In this document: piece by piece, positions 43,632 to 54,068 of the stretch
How the letters are laid out: each line of letters opens with the position of its first letter
Position numbering within the stretch: position 1 is the first letter of the stretch
Assembly (NCBI RefSeq): GCF_024159265.1
Contig: NZ_JAMYWY010000001.1
Span: 6,386,001 to 6,450,000 of the forward strand
DNA length: 64,000 nucleotides
Source: Paenibacillus sp. 1781tsa1
Lineage (GTDB): Bacteria; Bacillota; Bacilli; Paenibacillales; Paenibacillaceae
Direction of reading: 5' to 3'
Notes under the pieces: model-generated
Databases searched by the model: none
What the model was told of the DNA's origin: nothing
Seen by the model: only the letters and a program-made list of their open reading frames with translations
Program-made: the position numbers and the translations under genes

Positions 43632-45005
43632 CTAACTCGCATCCAGACTTTGCAACGCAGCAAGCAAACTTCCTGCGATCAGGTCCAGTTCTTCCTCGGT
43701 GGTGACAAACGGCGGGGAGATCGTCAAAATATTCGCAAACCCTGGCACGGTATCTCCGTTCTTGCCGATCAGAATGCCATCCCGCTTACAACTGGCGAGC
43801 ACCTTCATCACTTTATCCGCTTCCGCAGGAGAACCATCCGCTTCAATCAACTCCACCCCACAGGCGAATCCGAATGAACGGATATCTCCCACAATGGACA
43901 GCTCCAGCAATGGTTCCAGCTTCTCACGAAGCAGGTATCCCAGCTCCTCCGCACGGCTGACCAGATTCTCTCGTTCCAGAATTTCCAGATTCGCCAGCGC
44001 TACCCGACAGGACACCGGATTTCCACCAAATGTATTCACATGACGAAAATGGGCGTCCGGTCCGGGTTCCCGGAACGTGTCATACAGATCGGCTCGCACC
44101 GCCGTTGCGGATAGCGGTGAATACGCGCTGGTCATGCCTTTTGCCATCGTCACCATATCTGGCTGTACACCATAGTTCTGATGACCAAACTTCTGCCCCG
44201 AGCGGCCAAAACCACAGATGACCTCATCGACAATGAGCAGCACGCCATAGCGCTGACAGATCTCTTGAACGGTGCGCATATAATCCGGCGGAGGAACAAT
44301 CATGCCACCCCCTGTGATCACCGGCTCCATAATCACTGCGGCAACCGTCTCAGGACCTTCCCAACGAATCACCTCTTCATAGATGGTTGCACATTCGAGT
44401 CCGCATCCATCCTTGTTTCGTCCAAACGGACAGCGGTAACAATAGGGTGGAGGAACATGAGAGAAACCTACACCGAGCGGCTCGTATTTGATCTTGCGGG
44501 CGGCTTGCCCGGTGGCGCCCAGTGCCCCCATAGAGTTACCATGATAGGCACGGTGACGGGAGATGAATTTGTGCCGAGTAGGCTCACCATTCTGATGGTG
44601 ATACTGACGGGCTATTTTGAAAGCCACCTCATTCGCATCTGAACCCGAGTTGGAGAAGAATATTCGATATTCCCCCTCCAGCCAGTCATTCAGCTTCTCT
44701 GCCAGCAAAATCGCCGGTTCGTGACTCTGCGTCATTGGTACATAGGCGAGTGCTTTCATCTGTTCGTAGGCACTTCGCGCAATCTCCTCACGGCCATGCC
44801 CCACATTCACACACCACAGTCCAGACATCGCATCCAGATAACGTGTACCATCCTGATCGGTGATCCAGCTGCCCTCCCCGCTTACCGCAATCATTGGATG
44901 ATCGTTATGAGGCGAGATGTGATGCCACACGTATTTGCGATCCTTTTCCAGCCATTCTTCCTTCGTACCGCCAAGCGGCTGAGGCTGCTGATTCACAGAA
45001 CTCAT
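43632..45005 (-). CDS. Class III aminotransferase, probable beta-alanine/omega-amino acid transaminase
   Basis: 457-aa PLP enzyme. Substrate and cofactor motifs: SGLWCVNVGHGR, FFSNSGSDANEVAFKIARQYH, LLIVDEVICGFGRSG, and the Schiff-base Lys in MAKGMTSAYSPL. Omega-transaminases of this size use pyruvate and remove the amino group of beta-alanine to give malonate semialdehyde. In this operon that would finish reductive pyrimidine breakdown. ATG with GGAGGATG. It is the first gene of the unit after the family A repeat at 45042. Confidence 0.9.
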   Translation of the reverse strand: MSSVNQQPQPLGGTKEEWLEKDRKYVWHHISPHNDHPMIAVSGEGSWITDQDGTRYLDAMSGLWCVNVGHGREEIARSAYEQMKALAYVPMTQSHEPAILLAEKLNDWLEGEYRIFFSNSGSDANEVAFKIARQYHHQNGEPTRHKFISRHRAYHGNSMGALGATGQAARKIKYEPLGVGFSHVPPPYCYRCPFGRNKDGCGLECATIYEEVIRWEGPETVAAVIMEPVITGGGMIVPPPDYMRTVQEICQRYGVLLIVDEVICGFGRSGQKFGHQNYGVQPDMVTMAKGMTSAYSPLSATAVRADLYDTFREPGPDAHFRHVNTFGGNPVSCRVALANLEILERENLVSRAEELGYLLREKLEPLLELSIVGDIRSFGFACGVELIEADGSPAEADKVMKVLASCKRDGILIGKNGDTVPGFANILTISPPFVTTEEELDLIAGSLLAALQSLDAS

Positions 45006-45041
45006 TCGTCATCCTCCTCTCTTTAAGCTGGACCTACAGAC

Positions 45042-45193
45042 TTTACACTCGCCACTCCGATTGCAGTACCATCTTCCGATCGCTGTTATCCCCAGATTTT
45101 CTAGATTTATTTTTCCTTAAGGAAAAAATCCGGGGATAAAGGCGCACGCTTCGCTTCTTCAGATTGGTTCTGCACTCTTCGTTTTCGTGTAAA
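45042..45193 (+). repeat. Dispersed repeat family A, copy 5 (short form)
   Basis: About 152 bp from TTTACACTCGCCACTCCGAT to CGTTTTCGTGTAAA. Central arms GTTATCCCCAGATTTT and AAAATCCGGGGATAA; short form without the second hairpin. It fills the gap between the ABC binding-protein gene and the aminotransferase gene. Confidence 0.8.
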
Positions 45194-45211
45194 TGCTTAT
45201 TCCCAGCCTAA

Positions 45212-46288
45212 TTACTTCGTCATATCAATCACCGCTTCTTCATAGATGCTTTTCTCCAGCGCTTCATCCAGATTTGCAGCTTTTTTGATCAGGCCATAGT
45301 TCAGCGCAATATCCGCAGTTCGGGTAAATGATTCATCTACAAAACTGCCAACTTGCTGCTCCGTAAATCCTTCCGGCCGAATCAGCTTTGCAATCTCTTC
45401 AAGCATCGTGACCTGATGTTCACGAGTGGTGCTGCCCTCCGTCACATTACTCATCACGATATCCACCGTCTCATTCTGATTGTCGATGGCGTAATTCCAG
45501 CCTTTCAGAATGGCACGGGTCACTTTGACCGCAAGCTCACGGTTGCTGTCTACCCAATCCTTCTTGGCAATTAGCGTATCCTCCAGCATGCCAACACCGG
45601 CATCTTCAATGTTGAACACATCCAGATCGGATTCTTTTGTTCCACTTTCCAGCACAACGTGGTATTCGTTATAGATCGTTGCCGTCGCCACATCTACCTG
45701 ATCATTGAAAAACTGATCCATCGTGAACCCCTGCTTCACCAGTTCAATGTCTTTCTTCGGATCCAGGCCGTTCTTCTCCATGAACGCGAGCACCTGAAAC
45801 TGCTGACTGCCGAACCAGGTACTGACCTTCTTGCCTTTCATCTGAGCGGGATCGGTAATACCTAGCGACTTCTTGGCGATCAAGCGATAACTGCTCTTCT
45901 GTGAGATCTGGGCGAGCGAGACGAGCGGCAGACCGTTATCCCGGCTGACCAGCAGACTGTCCACTCCGGTGATCCCTACATCGGCCGCGCCATTGACCAC
46001 CTGCTGCTCAATCACGATATCCGGCCCACCCGGAATAATCTCGGCATCAATGCCTTCATCTGCAAAAAAACCTTTTTCCTTCGCTGCATAGATCCCGGCA
46101 AATTGCGCCTGCGGCACCCACTTCAATTGAATTTTCACTTTGGTTAAGGGTTGATCTGCTTCACCCGCCCCTCCTGAACTCGCAGCAACAGGCTCAGCCG
46201 CCGGCTCGGACTTCGTAGAACATGCGCTCAGCATCGTAACAACCAACAGGACCAATACCAGCAAACCCGGCTTCAACGTTTTGTACAT
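45212..46288 (-). CDS. NMT1/THI5-like ABC transporter substrate-binding lipoprotein
   Basis: 358 aa. Lipoprotein signal peptide with lipobox LSAC (cleavage before Cys23). The mature part has KIQLKWVPQAQFAGIYAAKEKGFF, the typical THI5-like opening, and VNGAADVGITGVDSLLVSRD. Such proteins bind pyrimidine precursors, taurine-like or riboflavin-like ligands. The pathway next door suggests a pyrimidine or related nucleobase derivative as substrate, but this is inference. Last gene of the ABC operon. Confidence 0.88.
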   Translation of the reverse strand: MYKTLKPGLLVLVLLVVTMLSACSTKSEPAAEPVAASSGGAGEADQPLTKVKIQLKWVPQAQFAGIYAAKEKGFFADEGIDAEIIPGGPDIVIEQQVVNGAADVGITGVDSLLVSRDNGLPLVSLAQISQKSSYRLIAKKSLGITDPAQMKGKKVSTWFGSQQFQVLAFMEKNGLDPKKDIELVKQGFTMDQFFNDQVDVATATIYNEYHVVLESGTKESDLDVFNIEDAGVGMLEDTLIAKKDWVDSNRELAVKVTRAILKGWNYAIDNQNETVDIVMSNVTEGSTTREHQVTMLEEIAKLIRPEGFTEQQVGSFVDESFTRTADIALNYGLIKKAANLDEALEKSIYEEAVIDMTK

Positions 46289-46388
46289 GTACAGAACAAC
46301 CCCCTGTGTATATACGATTTTTCAATCAGGTAGTGTGAGGCTCTACTTCACCAGCTCTATCAATCTATGGTTGCTATCCTGATGTACG

Positions 46389-47327
46389 TTATGGATCTGT
46401 GCGTGCACGATTCCAAGGAATGAGTCGCTTTTCTGCCAAAACAACAGCTTCATACAGCACAATGCCAAGCGCGGCGGCGATAACAATGCAGGACCAGGCC
46501 AAAGGCATGTTTGCCAGTCGAATCTGATCCGAGAGCAAGTACCCCAGCCCCTGGGAAGCGATGAAAAATTCACCCACAATGGCCCCGATAATACTGGTCG
46601 ACATGTTGATCTTCAGACCCGCAAAGAGGGAAGGCAGCGCATGAGGCAGTCTGAGCTTCCAAAAAAACTGCATCCTGCTCGCGGCGAGGCCATTCAGCAG
46701 ATCACTGTACTGCGGCTGAATAGAAGTCAGCCCTTTGAACAGGCTGACAGCCATGGCGGCCATCGTAATCACCGTAACGACTGCAATACGCGACCAGATT
46801 CCGTCACCAAACCAATTGTTCATAATCGGGGCAAGAGCCACGATCGGAACAGCGTTCAGTGCTGACAGAACCGTAACCGCCGCCCTGCCGCTTGTGGGAA
46901 AGAATGATGCACCCGCAGCCGCCAGAGCGCCCAACAGGGAACCGAGCAGGAATCCCCCCAGCATTTCGGCTCCACTGTACATCGCATATCGAAAGAGCAT
47001 ATTGGCATTTTCCTGTATCGATGCCGCAATCGCGGAAGGCACAGGCAGTTGGTAGCTTTCCAGCGAGAATATCCAATGAAACAACCCGAGCTGCCAAAGG
47101 GAGAGAAATAACACACCCGCACCCCAAGGAAGCATGCTCAGTGCAATCGATCGCCTGCGAACGGCGGTGCCCAATCTGGCCTTTTCGGCTTGTCCCTGTT
47201 GTCCATGGATTTCCGATCCGGGAGCAGATGTCATCTGTGAACCAGTGAGGGGCGTAGCAGCTCCAGTTACAGCAGCAATTGCCACACCTTCATCACGTTT
47301 CCGTTGCAAAACCCTACCTTCACTCAT
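46389..47327 (-). CDS. ABC transporter permease (NMT1/SsuC type), second
   Basis: 312 aa with about six helices. The first roughly 60 residues are a variable, charged cytoplasmic extension before helix 1 (LPWGAGVLFLSLWQLG). The conserved loop for ATPase contact reads LLNGLAASRMQFFWKLRLPHALPSLFAGLKI. ATG with AGGAGG 9 nt upstream, overlapping the previous permease's stop by 4 bp. It forms a heterodimeric pore with the product of the adjacent gene. Confidence 0.88.
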   Translation of the reverse strand: MSEGRVLQRKRDEGVAIAAVTGAATPLTGSQMTSAPGSEIHGQQGQAEKARLGTAVRRRSIALSMLPWGAGVLFLSLWQLGLFHWIFSLESYQLPVPSAIAASIQENANMLFRYAMYSGAEMLGGFLLGSLLGALAAAGASFFPTSGRAAVTVLSALNAVPIVALAPIMNNWFGDGIWSRIAVVTVITMAAMAVSLFKGLTSIQPQYSDLLNGLAASRMQFFWKLRLPHALPSLFAGLKINMSTSIIGAIVGEFFIASQGLGYLLSDQIRLANMPLAWSCIVIAAALGIVLYEAVVLAEKRLIPWNRARTDP

Positions 47328-48145
47328 GTGGCATCGCCTCCTTTGGCCCTGAATTCAGGTTGCCAGGGGGTCAGCCAACGTTCAGCCAGACTGATGACCA
47401 GATACGAGATCAGACCAATGCCAATGCTAAGCATGATGGTGGCCCAGAACATGCCAGCTTGGGCATGGCCGTAATATAACGAACTGACCATCAGGACGCC
47501 GAGTCCGTCGGGAGCGCCCATCAACTCCACAACGATAGAGGAGGTCACCGCGAGCGGAGCGGCTATTTTTAACCCGGAAAATAATCCCGGCAGTGCTGAA
47601 GGCAACAGACATTTGATATATCGTGCAGTCAGTGAAGCCCCGCAGGAACGCATAAGCTCCAGGTGCTCTGGCGCTGCACTTTTTAATCCTTTCAACGTAT
47701 GGATGATGATTGGGAAGAAAGTTACGTACGCCGCCATTACAATTCGGGCCCACTCCGCGTTGTGGATGATGCCGTACACAATTGGGGCGAGACCAATAAC
47801 CGGAACCATCTGTGAGGAGACTACATATGGCGATAACGTGCGCTCCAGCCAGACAGCTGCGCTCATGAGCAGCGCCAAACCCAGACCCAGCAGCGTTCCC
47901 CCTGCAAAACCAATGGCCGCATTGCCAAACGTGACAGCCCCCTGCTCTGCGAGCGTACCCGAGTAACGAAACAAGGCTGCAAGGACATCGTGCAGATAAG
48001 GAAGGCGAGACGCTGCCTGCTGGGGTGACAGGAACAGTTGGAGCATCCAGGCAATTCCTTCCCACAGCACCAATACGGCCATAATCCAGATGACGACCCA
48101 GGATCGATATCCTGGTTTAAAGAACCGCAGGGACATGAGATTCAT
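47324..48145 (-). CDS. ABC transporter permease (NMT1/SsuC type), first
   Basis: 273 aa from ATG 48145 with AGGAG 5 nt upstream. Six helices; the coupling loop reads ELMRSCGASLTARYIKCLLPSALPGLFSGLKIAAPLAV. It overlaps the ATPase gene by 29 bp and the second permease gene by 4 bp, so all four genes are one transcript. Two different permeases point to a heterodimeric importer. Confidence 0.88.
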   Translation of the reverse strand: MNLMSLRFFKPGYRSWVVIWIMAVLVLWEGIAWMLQLFLSPQQAASRLPYLHDVLAALFRYSGTLAEQGAVTFGNAAIGFAGGTLLGLGLALLMSAAVWLERTLSPYVVSSQMVPVIGLAPIVYGIIHNAEWARIVMAAYVTFFPIIIHTLKGLKSAAPEHLELMRSCGASLTARYIKCLLPSALPGLFSGLKIAAPLAVTSSIVVELMGAPDGLGVLMVSSLYYGHAQAGMFWATIMLSIGIGLISYLVISLAERWLTPWQPEFRAKGGDAT

Positions 48146-48941
48146 CACGCTCCTCGTAGAAGCAATTGCGAATGGTTGTAATCATGTGGTAGAAAGCATC
48201 CGTTTCTCTCAGTTCACTATGGCGTTCAGAAGGCAGATTAACAGAATGAATGGAATGCACTTGCCCTGGATGCGCCGAGAGTACGATAATCCGGTCGGAC
48301 AGAAATACGGCTTCAGGGATACTGTGTGTGACAAAGAGGAAGGTCTTGCCTGTTGAGCGCTTGATCTCAAGCAGCTCCAATTGAAGTTTTTCTTTGGTGA
48401 ATTCGTCCAAGGCGGAGAAGGGTTCATCCATGAGCAGCAATGGCGGATCAAGCGCAAGGGCACGGGCAATGGACACACGTTGCTGCATCCCTCCACTGAG
48501 CTGCCATGGATAATGGTCGGCGAAGCGGGTTAGTCCTACCATTTCAAGCAGTTCACTGCTAATGCGGCGGCACTCTTTCCGGCGGGTACCCAGCAGTTCC
48601 AAGGGCAATTCCACATTGTGACGAACGGTGCGCCAATCGAACAAGGCGGGTGTCTGGAAGACAATACCGAACTGTCGCTGTAGTCGAGCCCGCTCAGGCT
48701 CCTGACCTGCAATGCGAACATTGCCTGAGGTGGGCTGAAGTAGATCACCCACTAACCGGAGCAAGGTCGACTTGCCACAGCCGGAAGGGCCCAGCAGAGA
48801 GACAAACTCATTGGACTGGATCTGGAATGTAACATCCGACAAAGCAGTGACTTGTTGTGTACCTGTGCCAAAGACAACGGACACATGATCTACATCAATA
48901 TGGCAGGCTTCGGGGACTGTAGCTGAGGGTGCGGAGGACAT
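48117..48941 (-). CDS. ABC transporter ATP-binding protein (SsuB/TauB/ThiZ type)
   Basis: 274 aa. Walker A GPSGCGKST, Q-loop FQTPALFDWRTV, signature LSGGMQQRVSIARALA, Walker B LLLMDEPFSALDE and switch His in FVTHSIPEA. It starts at ATG 48941, 7 nt after AGGAG. First gene of the importer operon. Substrate is unproven; the downstream pyrimidine catabolic genes favour a pyrimidine-related compound. Confidence 0.93.
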   Translation of the reverse strand: MSSAPSATVPEACHIDVDHVSVVFGTGTQQVTALSDVTFQIQSNEFVSLLGPSGCGKSTLLRLVGDLLQPTSGNVRIAGQEPERARLQRQFGIVFQTPALFDWRTVRHNVELPLELLGTRRKECRRISSELLEMVGLTRFADHYPWQLSGGMQQRVSIARALALDPPLLLMDEPFSALDEFTKEKLQLELLEIKRSTGKTFLFVTHSIPEAVFLSDRIIVLSAHPGQVHSIHSVNLPSERHSELRETDAFYHMITTIRNCFYEERDESHVPAVL

Positions 48942-49463
48942 GGGCATTCTCCTTTGTGGAAGTTATTTTCATTGCGCACAAGGCTGAATGGGAGGTTTAT
49001 ATACACGAACGTAACAGGTTTGCTTGTTAGATAATACTATATCGCTTTGGGCGGGGATTACATTATACAGTGTGTTTTGAGTATGGGCCTGTTCATGTTA
49101 CACAATGTAAAATGAGATGTATTCTCAGATACATCCATGTGAGTTTTCCTTGTATTTAGCTAACATACATTTCACTTAACAACAAACGCACGATCATTTG
49201 TATTTATTGAATAAATATTCGGAAAATATGACATATGCCCTCGTATTCTTGTCCATTTTCTTGTATAAAGATTGAATAGACGTACAAGGACTTCCACCTC
49301 TACGTGAGTCAAGGCTCCTGAATGATGAAGGCGGTATCACTATTCCGGATCAATCACCACGCAGGCTGGCTTCCTTTGTTACATATCACTTTGAAAACCA
49401 CATATATAGGTCTATCCAAAGATCAGTAGAACGAAGCTTTCAAATCCAGAAATCGGGGTGGTC
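48942..49463. other. Divergent regulatory gap
   Basis: About 520 bp between the ABC operon (minus) and the chemoreceptor gene (plus). No ORF. An inverted repeat TTACACAATGTAA (49098-49110) and a nearby TTACATTATACA could bind a regulator of the ABC operon. No riboswitch recognised. Confidence 0.4.
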
Positions 49464-51689
49464 ATGATGTTTGATTGGCTGGGATGGAGAAAAGGATTGC
49501 CGCTGTGGCGATCGTATCGGTTGAACGCACATATGAAGGAAGATGTGGAACAGATTTTTGAGGGGATTGCCGAAACAAGACGGCAGATTATGATGGACTG
49601 GGCAGATGAACAGTGGAATCACCTGGACCGTTTGCTTCAACAGATACAGTCGGTCCAATTACAGGATGTATTACAAGATTCACAGCAACGAAGCAAACTA
49701 GATGCATGGTTTCAATCCAGTTATATTCGAGCCGTTGATAGTACGGAGCTATTCATGCTGAACGAACAGAATCAGGTGGTATTCTCTACATATAAGAAAC
49801 ATATTGGACAGATTTATGAAGATTACGAAGCTTTAATTGGACCAGGATTGAAATACTCCAGAGCAGATCGTCATGGCAAAAAATGCTTGTATGGTCCATA
49901 TTCTGATCCACTGACGTTGGATATTGGTCCACGCTCGTCCAATTTTCACGATGATGTCACCTTGCTGTTTATCTCCCCAATCCTGCAGGAAGGTCGATAT
50001 GTCGGTTCATTATGCAGCCGAGTACCCGGGGATGTACTCGGTGACCTGATCCAACGAGAATCAGGTCATATCTATCCCGATTCTGGTGACAATTATCTCT
50101 TTATGGCTGAGTCGATATTAAGGCCCCATCTGCAACCCGGCACCGCCTTATCTCGAAGCCGCTTCGAAGACCGCACCTTTACGCATGGGGAAAATCTCAA
50201 AGATGGTGTCACCACCGAATGGGGTATCGTTTCAGTCAAGGAGCATACCGAACTGGAACTCATGTTCACTGATCCATCGACTGGAGAACTACACTCCGGA
50301 GTAGCAAACACCATTCAGAATGGTTCCAATCTGTTCGTAGCCTTTCCCGGCTACTCGGATTATCGCCATATTTCTGTGATCGGCAAAGGCATCACCTTCC
50401 AGCTGCCACACTGTCCTGATCGCTGGGGCATGATGTGTGAAGGGGATCTGGAGGAAGTGTATCGGATACGAAGCATCGGCTGGCGCCAGTTCAAGCAGCA
50501 CAGTCTCTTCACGCTTTTGTCAGGCGTTGCAGGAGCCGCACTTGTCTATGCCCTCACTGGTAGTGGTTGGAGTGCGGCAGCAATGGCCGCTTTTAATGTG
50601 TTATTCGGATTCTTCACTGCATTACAGCTGCATCGTAGCCAATATCGACGGGTTCATGAAGACTTACGCCGCATCAGCCGATTTATTCGAATTAACGCCG
50701 AAGGCAGGGGGGATCTGACCCAACGTCTAGACACGTCTGCTTTTGCCCAAGACGAATCGGGTGAACTGGCGAAGTGGATCAACAACATGATTGACTCTCT
50801 GGAAGGCATTATGCTGAAGGTACAACTTGCCACGGTAGACGTTATGGACAACCAGTATCAGATGCGAACTTCAACAGAGACAACCCAGGGTACGACTGAG
50901 CGTGTGAACCACAAGCTTGGTTCGATGATTCAGGCCATTCGCACCCAACTGGAAGATCTCGATCAGGCCAGAATCGCTGCCGATCACATGCGCATAACGC
51001 TGCAACAACTGGAGACCTCTGCAACCGAACAGATCGGCGTGGCCCAGCAGGAAGTGGAACGAATCGGCGACAAAATGACCCAAATCTCAGGAGCGGTATC
51101 CGATACCAACCGTACCATCCTGTCCTTCATGGATACGATGAAAGAGATTTACCGTGCACTGGCTGTCATTGATGAAATTTCAGCTCAGACCAACCTGCTG
51201 GCTCTCAATGCTACCATTGAGGCTGCACGCGTGGGCGAACATGGTCAAGGCTTCTCGGTCGTGGCAGGGGAAATCCGCAAGCTGGCCGAGTTATCCCGCT
51301 CTTCTACTGAAAATATTCATCAGATTCTGGACCGAATCTCAACGGCAGCAGGAGCTGCATCTCAATTAATCACAGAGGGTGATCAGGTACTGGCTGAAGG
51401 AACAACACTGGTTCAGGCCGCTTCGCAACTTCTGAAAAATGCTACCGCTGAAGAACCTGAGCGCACACAAGTCGTGGATCAAGTGGTCATGCTGATGGAA
51501 AATATCGCTGCAATCAGCCATCAAAATCGGGCGACTTCCGCTGAGGTAGAAGCAGAGATGATGGAGCTGATCCGTGATATGTTACAGGTTCAGCATTCTT
51601 CGCATAATGTGGAAGCCATTACAGTCTTTCTGCAACAACTCGTGGGACAATTCCACCTGAACCACCCCGCCAAAAATGCTGTCATCTGA
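49464..51689 (+). CDS. Methyl-accepting chemotaxis protein with an N-terminal sensor domain
   Basis: About 741 aa. The N-terminal 330 residues look like a Cache-type sensor ([44 protein letters not shown]). Two hydrophobic helices follow (about 350-390), then a HAMP-like stretch and a signalling domain with the conserved hairpin [36 protein letters not shown]. No transmembrane helix precedes the sensor domain, so it would be cytoplasmic unless it is unusual in topology. The start could be ATG 49464 or 49467. Confidence 0.88.
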   Translation: MMFDWLGWRKGLPLWRSYRLNAHMKEDVEQIFEGIAETRRQIMMDWADEQWNHLDRLLQQIQSVQLQDVLQDSQQRSKLDAWFQSSYIRAVDSTELFMLNEQNQVVFSTYKKHIGQIYEDYEALIGPGLKYSRADRHGKKCLYGPYSDPLTLDIGPRSSNFHDDVTLLFISPILQEGRYVGSLCSRVPGDVLGDLIQRESGHIYPDSGDNYLFMAESILRPHLQPGTALSRSRFEDRTFTHGENLKDGVTTEWGIVSVKEHTELELMFTDPSTGELHSGVANTIQNGSNLFVAFPGYSDYRHISVIGKGITFQLPHCPDRWGMMCEGDLEEVYRIRSIGWRQFKQHSLFTLLSGVAGAALVYALTGSGWSAAAMAAFNVLFGFFTALQLHRSQYRRVHEDLRRISRFIRINAEGRGDLTQRLDTSAFAQDESGELAKWINNMIDSLEGIMLKVQLATVDVMDNQYQMRTSTETTQGTTERVNHKLGSMIQAIRTQLEDLDQARIAADHMRITLQQLETSATEQIGVAQQEVERIGDKMTQISGAVSDTNRTILSFMDTMKEIYRALAVIDEISAQTNLLALNATIEAARVGEHGQGFSVVAGEIRKLAELSRSSTENIHQILDRISTAAGAASQLITEGDQVLAEGTTLVQAASQLLKNATAEEPERTQVVDQVVMLMENIAAISHQNRATSAEVEAEMMELIRDMLQVQHSSHNVEAITVFLQQLVGQFHLNHPAKNAVI

Positions 51690-51808
51690 CGTTATCGTTG
51701 ACGCGGATTGGAGAAATAGCTAAAATTTGATGCAACTGTTCCTTTTGAAATTGTCGTATCATTTATAATAGAAGATTTCCAATCTGAACCGATGAAAGGG
51801 TGGTCTGC

Positions 51809-52810
51809 ATGGAATTGCTTCAGGATTCATTTGGCCGGATACATGACTACATCCGTATTTCTGTTACGGACCGCTGTAATTTACGCTGTGTATATTGCAT
51901 GCCTGCAGAGGGCATGGAGTTTGCTCCACATGATGAGATTATGAGCTACGAAGAGATCGCACAGGTGCTGAAGGTGCTTGCTCCGATGGGCATGCGTAAA
52001 GTTCGGCTCACCGGGGGCGAACCGCTGGTGCGTAAGGATCTGCATAAGCTCGTCGGCATGATCTCGGCGATTGACGGTATTGACGATATTGCACTGACGA
52101 CCAACGCTCTTCTACTGGATAAGCAAGCTCAGGCATTGAAAGACGCTGGATTGAACCGGATTAACATCAGTCTGGATTCCCTGCGCGCTGATCGCTTCTC
52201 CATGATTACCCGCGGCGGAGATGTGAACAAGGTACTGAAAGGCATTGAAGCTGCAACAGCTGCTGGCCTTGCTCCGATCAAGCTAAATGTCGTGCTGATG
52301 AAGGGTATTAACGATGATGAGATCAAGGATTTTATTGCAATGACGATGGATCAACCTCTTCATGTGCGTTTTATTGAATATATGCCGATTGGACACGCTT
52401 CGGATTCATGGCGCAAATCTTATTTGCCGCTGGAAGCCGTGACAGATGTATGTGCTGAAGCAGGCTGGACGGTAGAAAATACAACAGGCCCTGCGGGCAA
52501 TGGCCCATCACGCAATATGAAAATTGTGGGCTCCGAAGGCACATTCGGATTGATTCATCCCGTGAGCGATCATTTCTGTGATAATTGCAACCGACTTCGG
52601 TTGACCGCTGACGGACATATCAAAGCCTGCCTGTACTGGTCGGATGAGTATAATGTTCGCCGCTTTGTGGATGATCCGGATGCCATGGCGGCACTCTTCC
52701 TCAAAGCGCTGGGTACGAAACCGAAGAATCATGAAATGGCTCTGGCTTTGGAACAAAAAATGCAATCTCATACGCCGACTGTACGACGCATGTCCCAGAT
52801 TGGCGGATAA
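51809..52810 (+). CDS. moaA: GTP 3',8-cyclase MoaA
   Basis: Radical SAM enzyme for the first step of molybdenum cofactor synthesis. 333 aa from ATG 51809, with AAAGGG 8 nt upstream. Cluster 1 cysteines C23, C27 and C30 (CNLRCVYC); SAM region [12 protein letters not shown]; second cluster [18 protein letters not shown]; and the functional C-terminal GG. Other moa genes are not in the window. Followed by its own terminator. Confidence 0.96.
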   Translation: MELLQDSFGRIHDYIRISVTDRCNLRCVYCMPAEGMEFAPHDEIMSYEEIAQVLKVLAPMGMRKVRLTGGEPLVRKDLHKLVGMISAIDGIDDIALTTNALLLDKQAQALKDAGLNRINISLDSLRADRFSMITRGGDVNKVLKGIEAATAAGLAPIKLNVVLMKGINDDEIKDFIAMTMDQPLHVRFIEYMPIGHASDSWRKSYLPLEAVTDVCAEAGWTVENTTGPAGNGPSRNMKIVGSEGTFGLIHPVSDHFCDNCNRLRLTADGHIKACLYWSDEYNVRRFVDDPDAMAALFLKALGTKPKNHEMALALEQKMQSHTPTVRRMSQIGG

Positions 52811-52812
52811 CA

Positions 52813-52850
52813 AAGCAGACGAGAACTTGATTGTTCTCGCCTGCTTTTTT
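52813..52850 (+). terminator. Terminator after moaA
   Basis: Stem AAGCAGACGAGAAC/GTTCTCGCCTGCTT (one mismatch) followed by TTTTT. Confidence 0.85.
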
Positions 52851-53022
52851 GTCATGTTTTCATAAATTTCTGAAAATCATCCATTCTTCTGTTTCATTTG
52901 TTAAAAATTTAATTAATATATCTTATTGCCCTTGTTGGGTCTTCAAGATTCCCATAATTCTGACGATGTATATACAATACATCTAGATGATATGCACACA
53001 TACACATAGGAGCTGAACCTTA

Positions 53023-53859
53023 TTGAACATTGTTGAAGCACTCGTTGCAGCGAGTCCGTATTTTAAAATTATGCTCAAGGAACACGATATCATGATTGCA
53101 GTAACCGATACGGAGAAGTTCTGGTATTATGTCCCCAGCAACGAGCTCGATCTGGGCATCAAGGCTGGAGACCCCGTTTCCCTCGATGACCCTACACTCC
53201 GTCGGGCACTTATACATGGGGAAACTTCAGCGAACCGAATTGATGCAAAATTCTATGGCACATCAATCAATTCGGCGGCCACCCCACTTCGGGATGAGCA
53301 AGGAAATATTGTGGGCACACTTGCCATTGGTTTCTCTCTTCAGAATGAGGAGAAACTGGAGTATTTCACTGAATTAATCGGCGGGATCAGCGGCAGATTG
53401 ACGGATATGGTACAGACGGTAGCCGCTCAATCCGAACAATTGACAGCCTCATCTACACAGATTTTGGATAATACTCGCATGGCTGTGCAGAACTCAGGCG
53501 AGGTTAACAAAGTCGCCGCATTCATCCGTGAAATCTCAGAACAGACCAATCTACTCGGCTTGAACGCGGCTATCGAAGCAGCCCGAGCAGGCGAAGCCGG
53601 CGCCGGATTCAGCGTCGTTGCATCTGAAGTGCGCAAACTTTCTACGGGTACTAAAGAAGCTACGGTGAATATCGAACGTTCCTTGAAAGACGTTCAGCAT
53701 TCCATTCAGCAGATGGAGCAGGAGATTACCTCCATCTCACAGTCTAGCAACCAACAGGCTGTGATGGTAACCGAGTTCAGCGAGGTCATTGATCAGTTGA
53801 ACAGTGTAAGCCGTGATCTGAAAGTGTTTATTGAATCCATGCTGCTGAAGGCAGAATAA
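53023..53859 (+). CDS. Soluble methyl-accepting chemotaxis-type protein
   Basis: 278 aa from TTG 53023 with AGGAG 10 nt upstream. No signal peptide or transmembrane helix. The N-terminal region of about 110 residues ([40 protein letters not shown]) looks like a Cache/PAS-like sensor, and the rest is a short MCP signalling domain with [31 protein letters not shown]. It resembles B. subtilis YfmS. Cytoplasmic ligand or metabolic sensing is likely. Confidence 0.88.
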   Translation: MNIVEALVAASPYFKIMLKEHDIMIAVTDTEKFWYYVPSNELDLGIKAGDPVSLDDPTLRRALIHGETSANRIDAKFYGTSINSAATPLRDEQGNIVGTLAIGFSLQNEEKLEYFTELIGGISGRLTDMVQTVAAQSEQLTASSTQILDNTRMAVQNSGEVNKVAAFIREISEQTNLLGLNAAIEAARAGEAGAGFSVVASEVRKLSTGTKEATVNIERSLKDVQHSIQQMEQEITSISQSSNQQAVMVTEFSEVIDQLNSVSRDLKVFIESMLLKAE

Positions 53860-54006
53860 ATTCGATACGATGACCTTCACTCCAATGATTAACCATATAT
53901 AAAGACGCTACACCGAAGCGGTATCGAGCACTACATTTTCCATTACATGCTCAAACTAAATAATTAGATCAGCGGGCATGTTGATAACCCAATTCAGCAC
54001 CTACAT

Positions 54007-54042
54007 AAAACTCCCCATGTGATTATCGTCACGGGGAGTTTT
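54007..54042. terminator. Bidirectional terminator between convergent genes
   Basis: AAAACTCCCC/GGGGAGTTTT stem with an additional inner pairing around GTGA/TCAC. T-rich on both strands. Lies between the soluble chemoreceptor gene and the LysE-type gene. Confidence 0.8.
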
Positions 54043-54068
54043 CTAATTCCAAACAAAATGTGGTCCTT

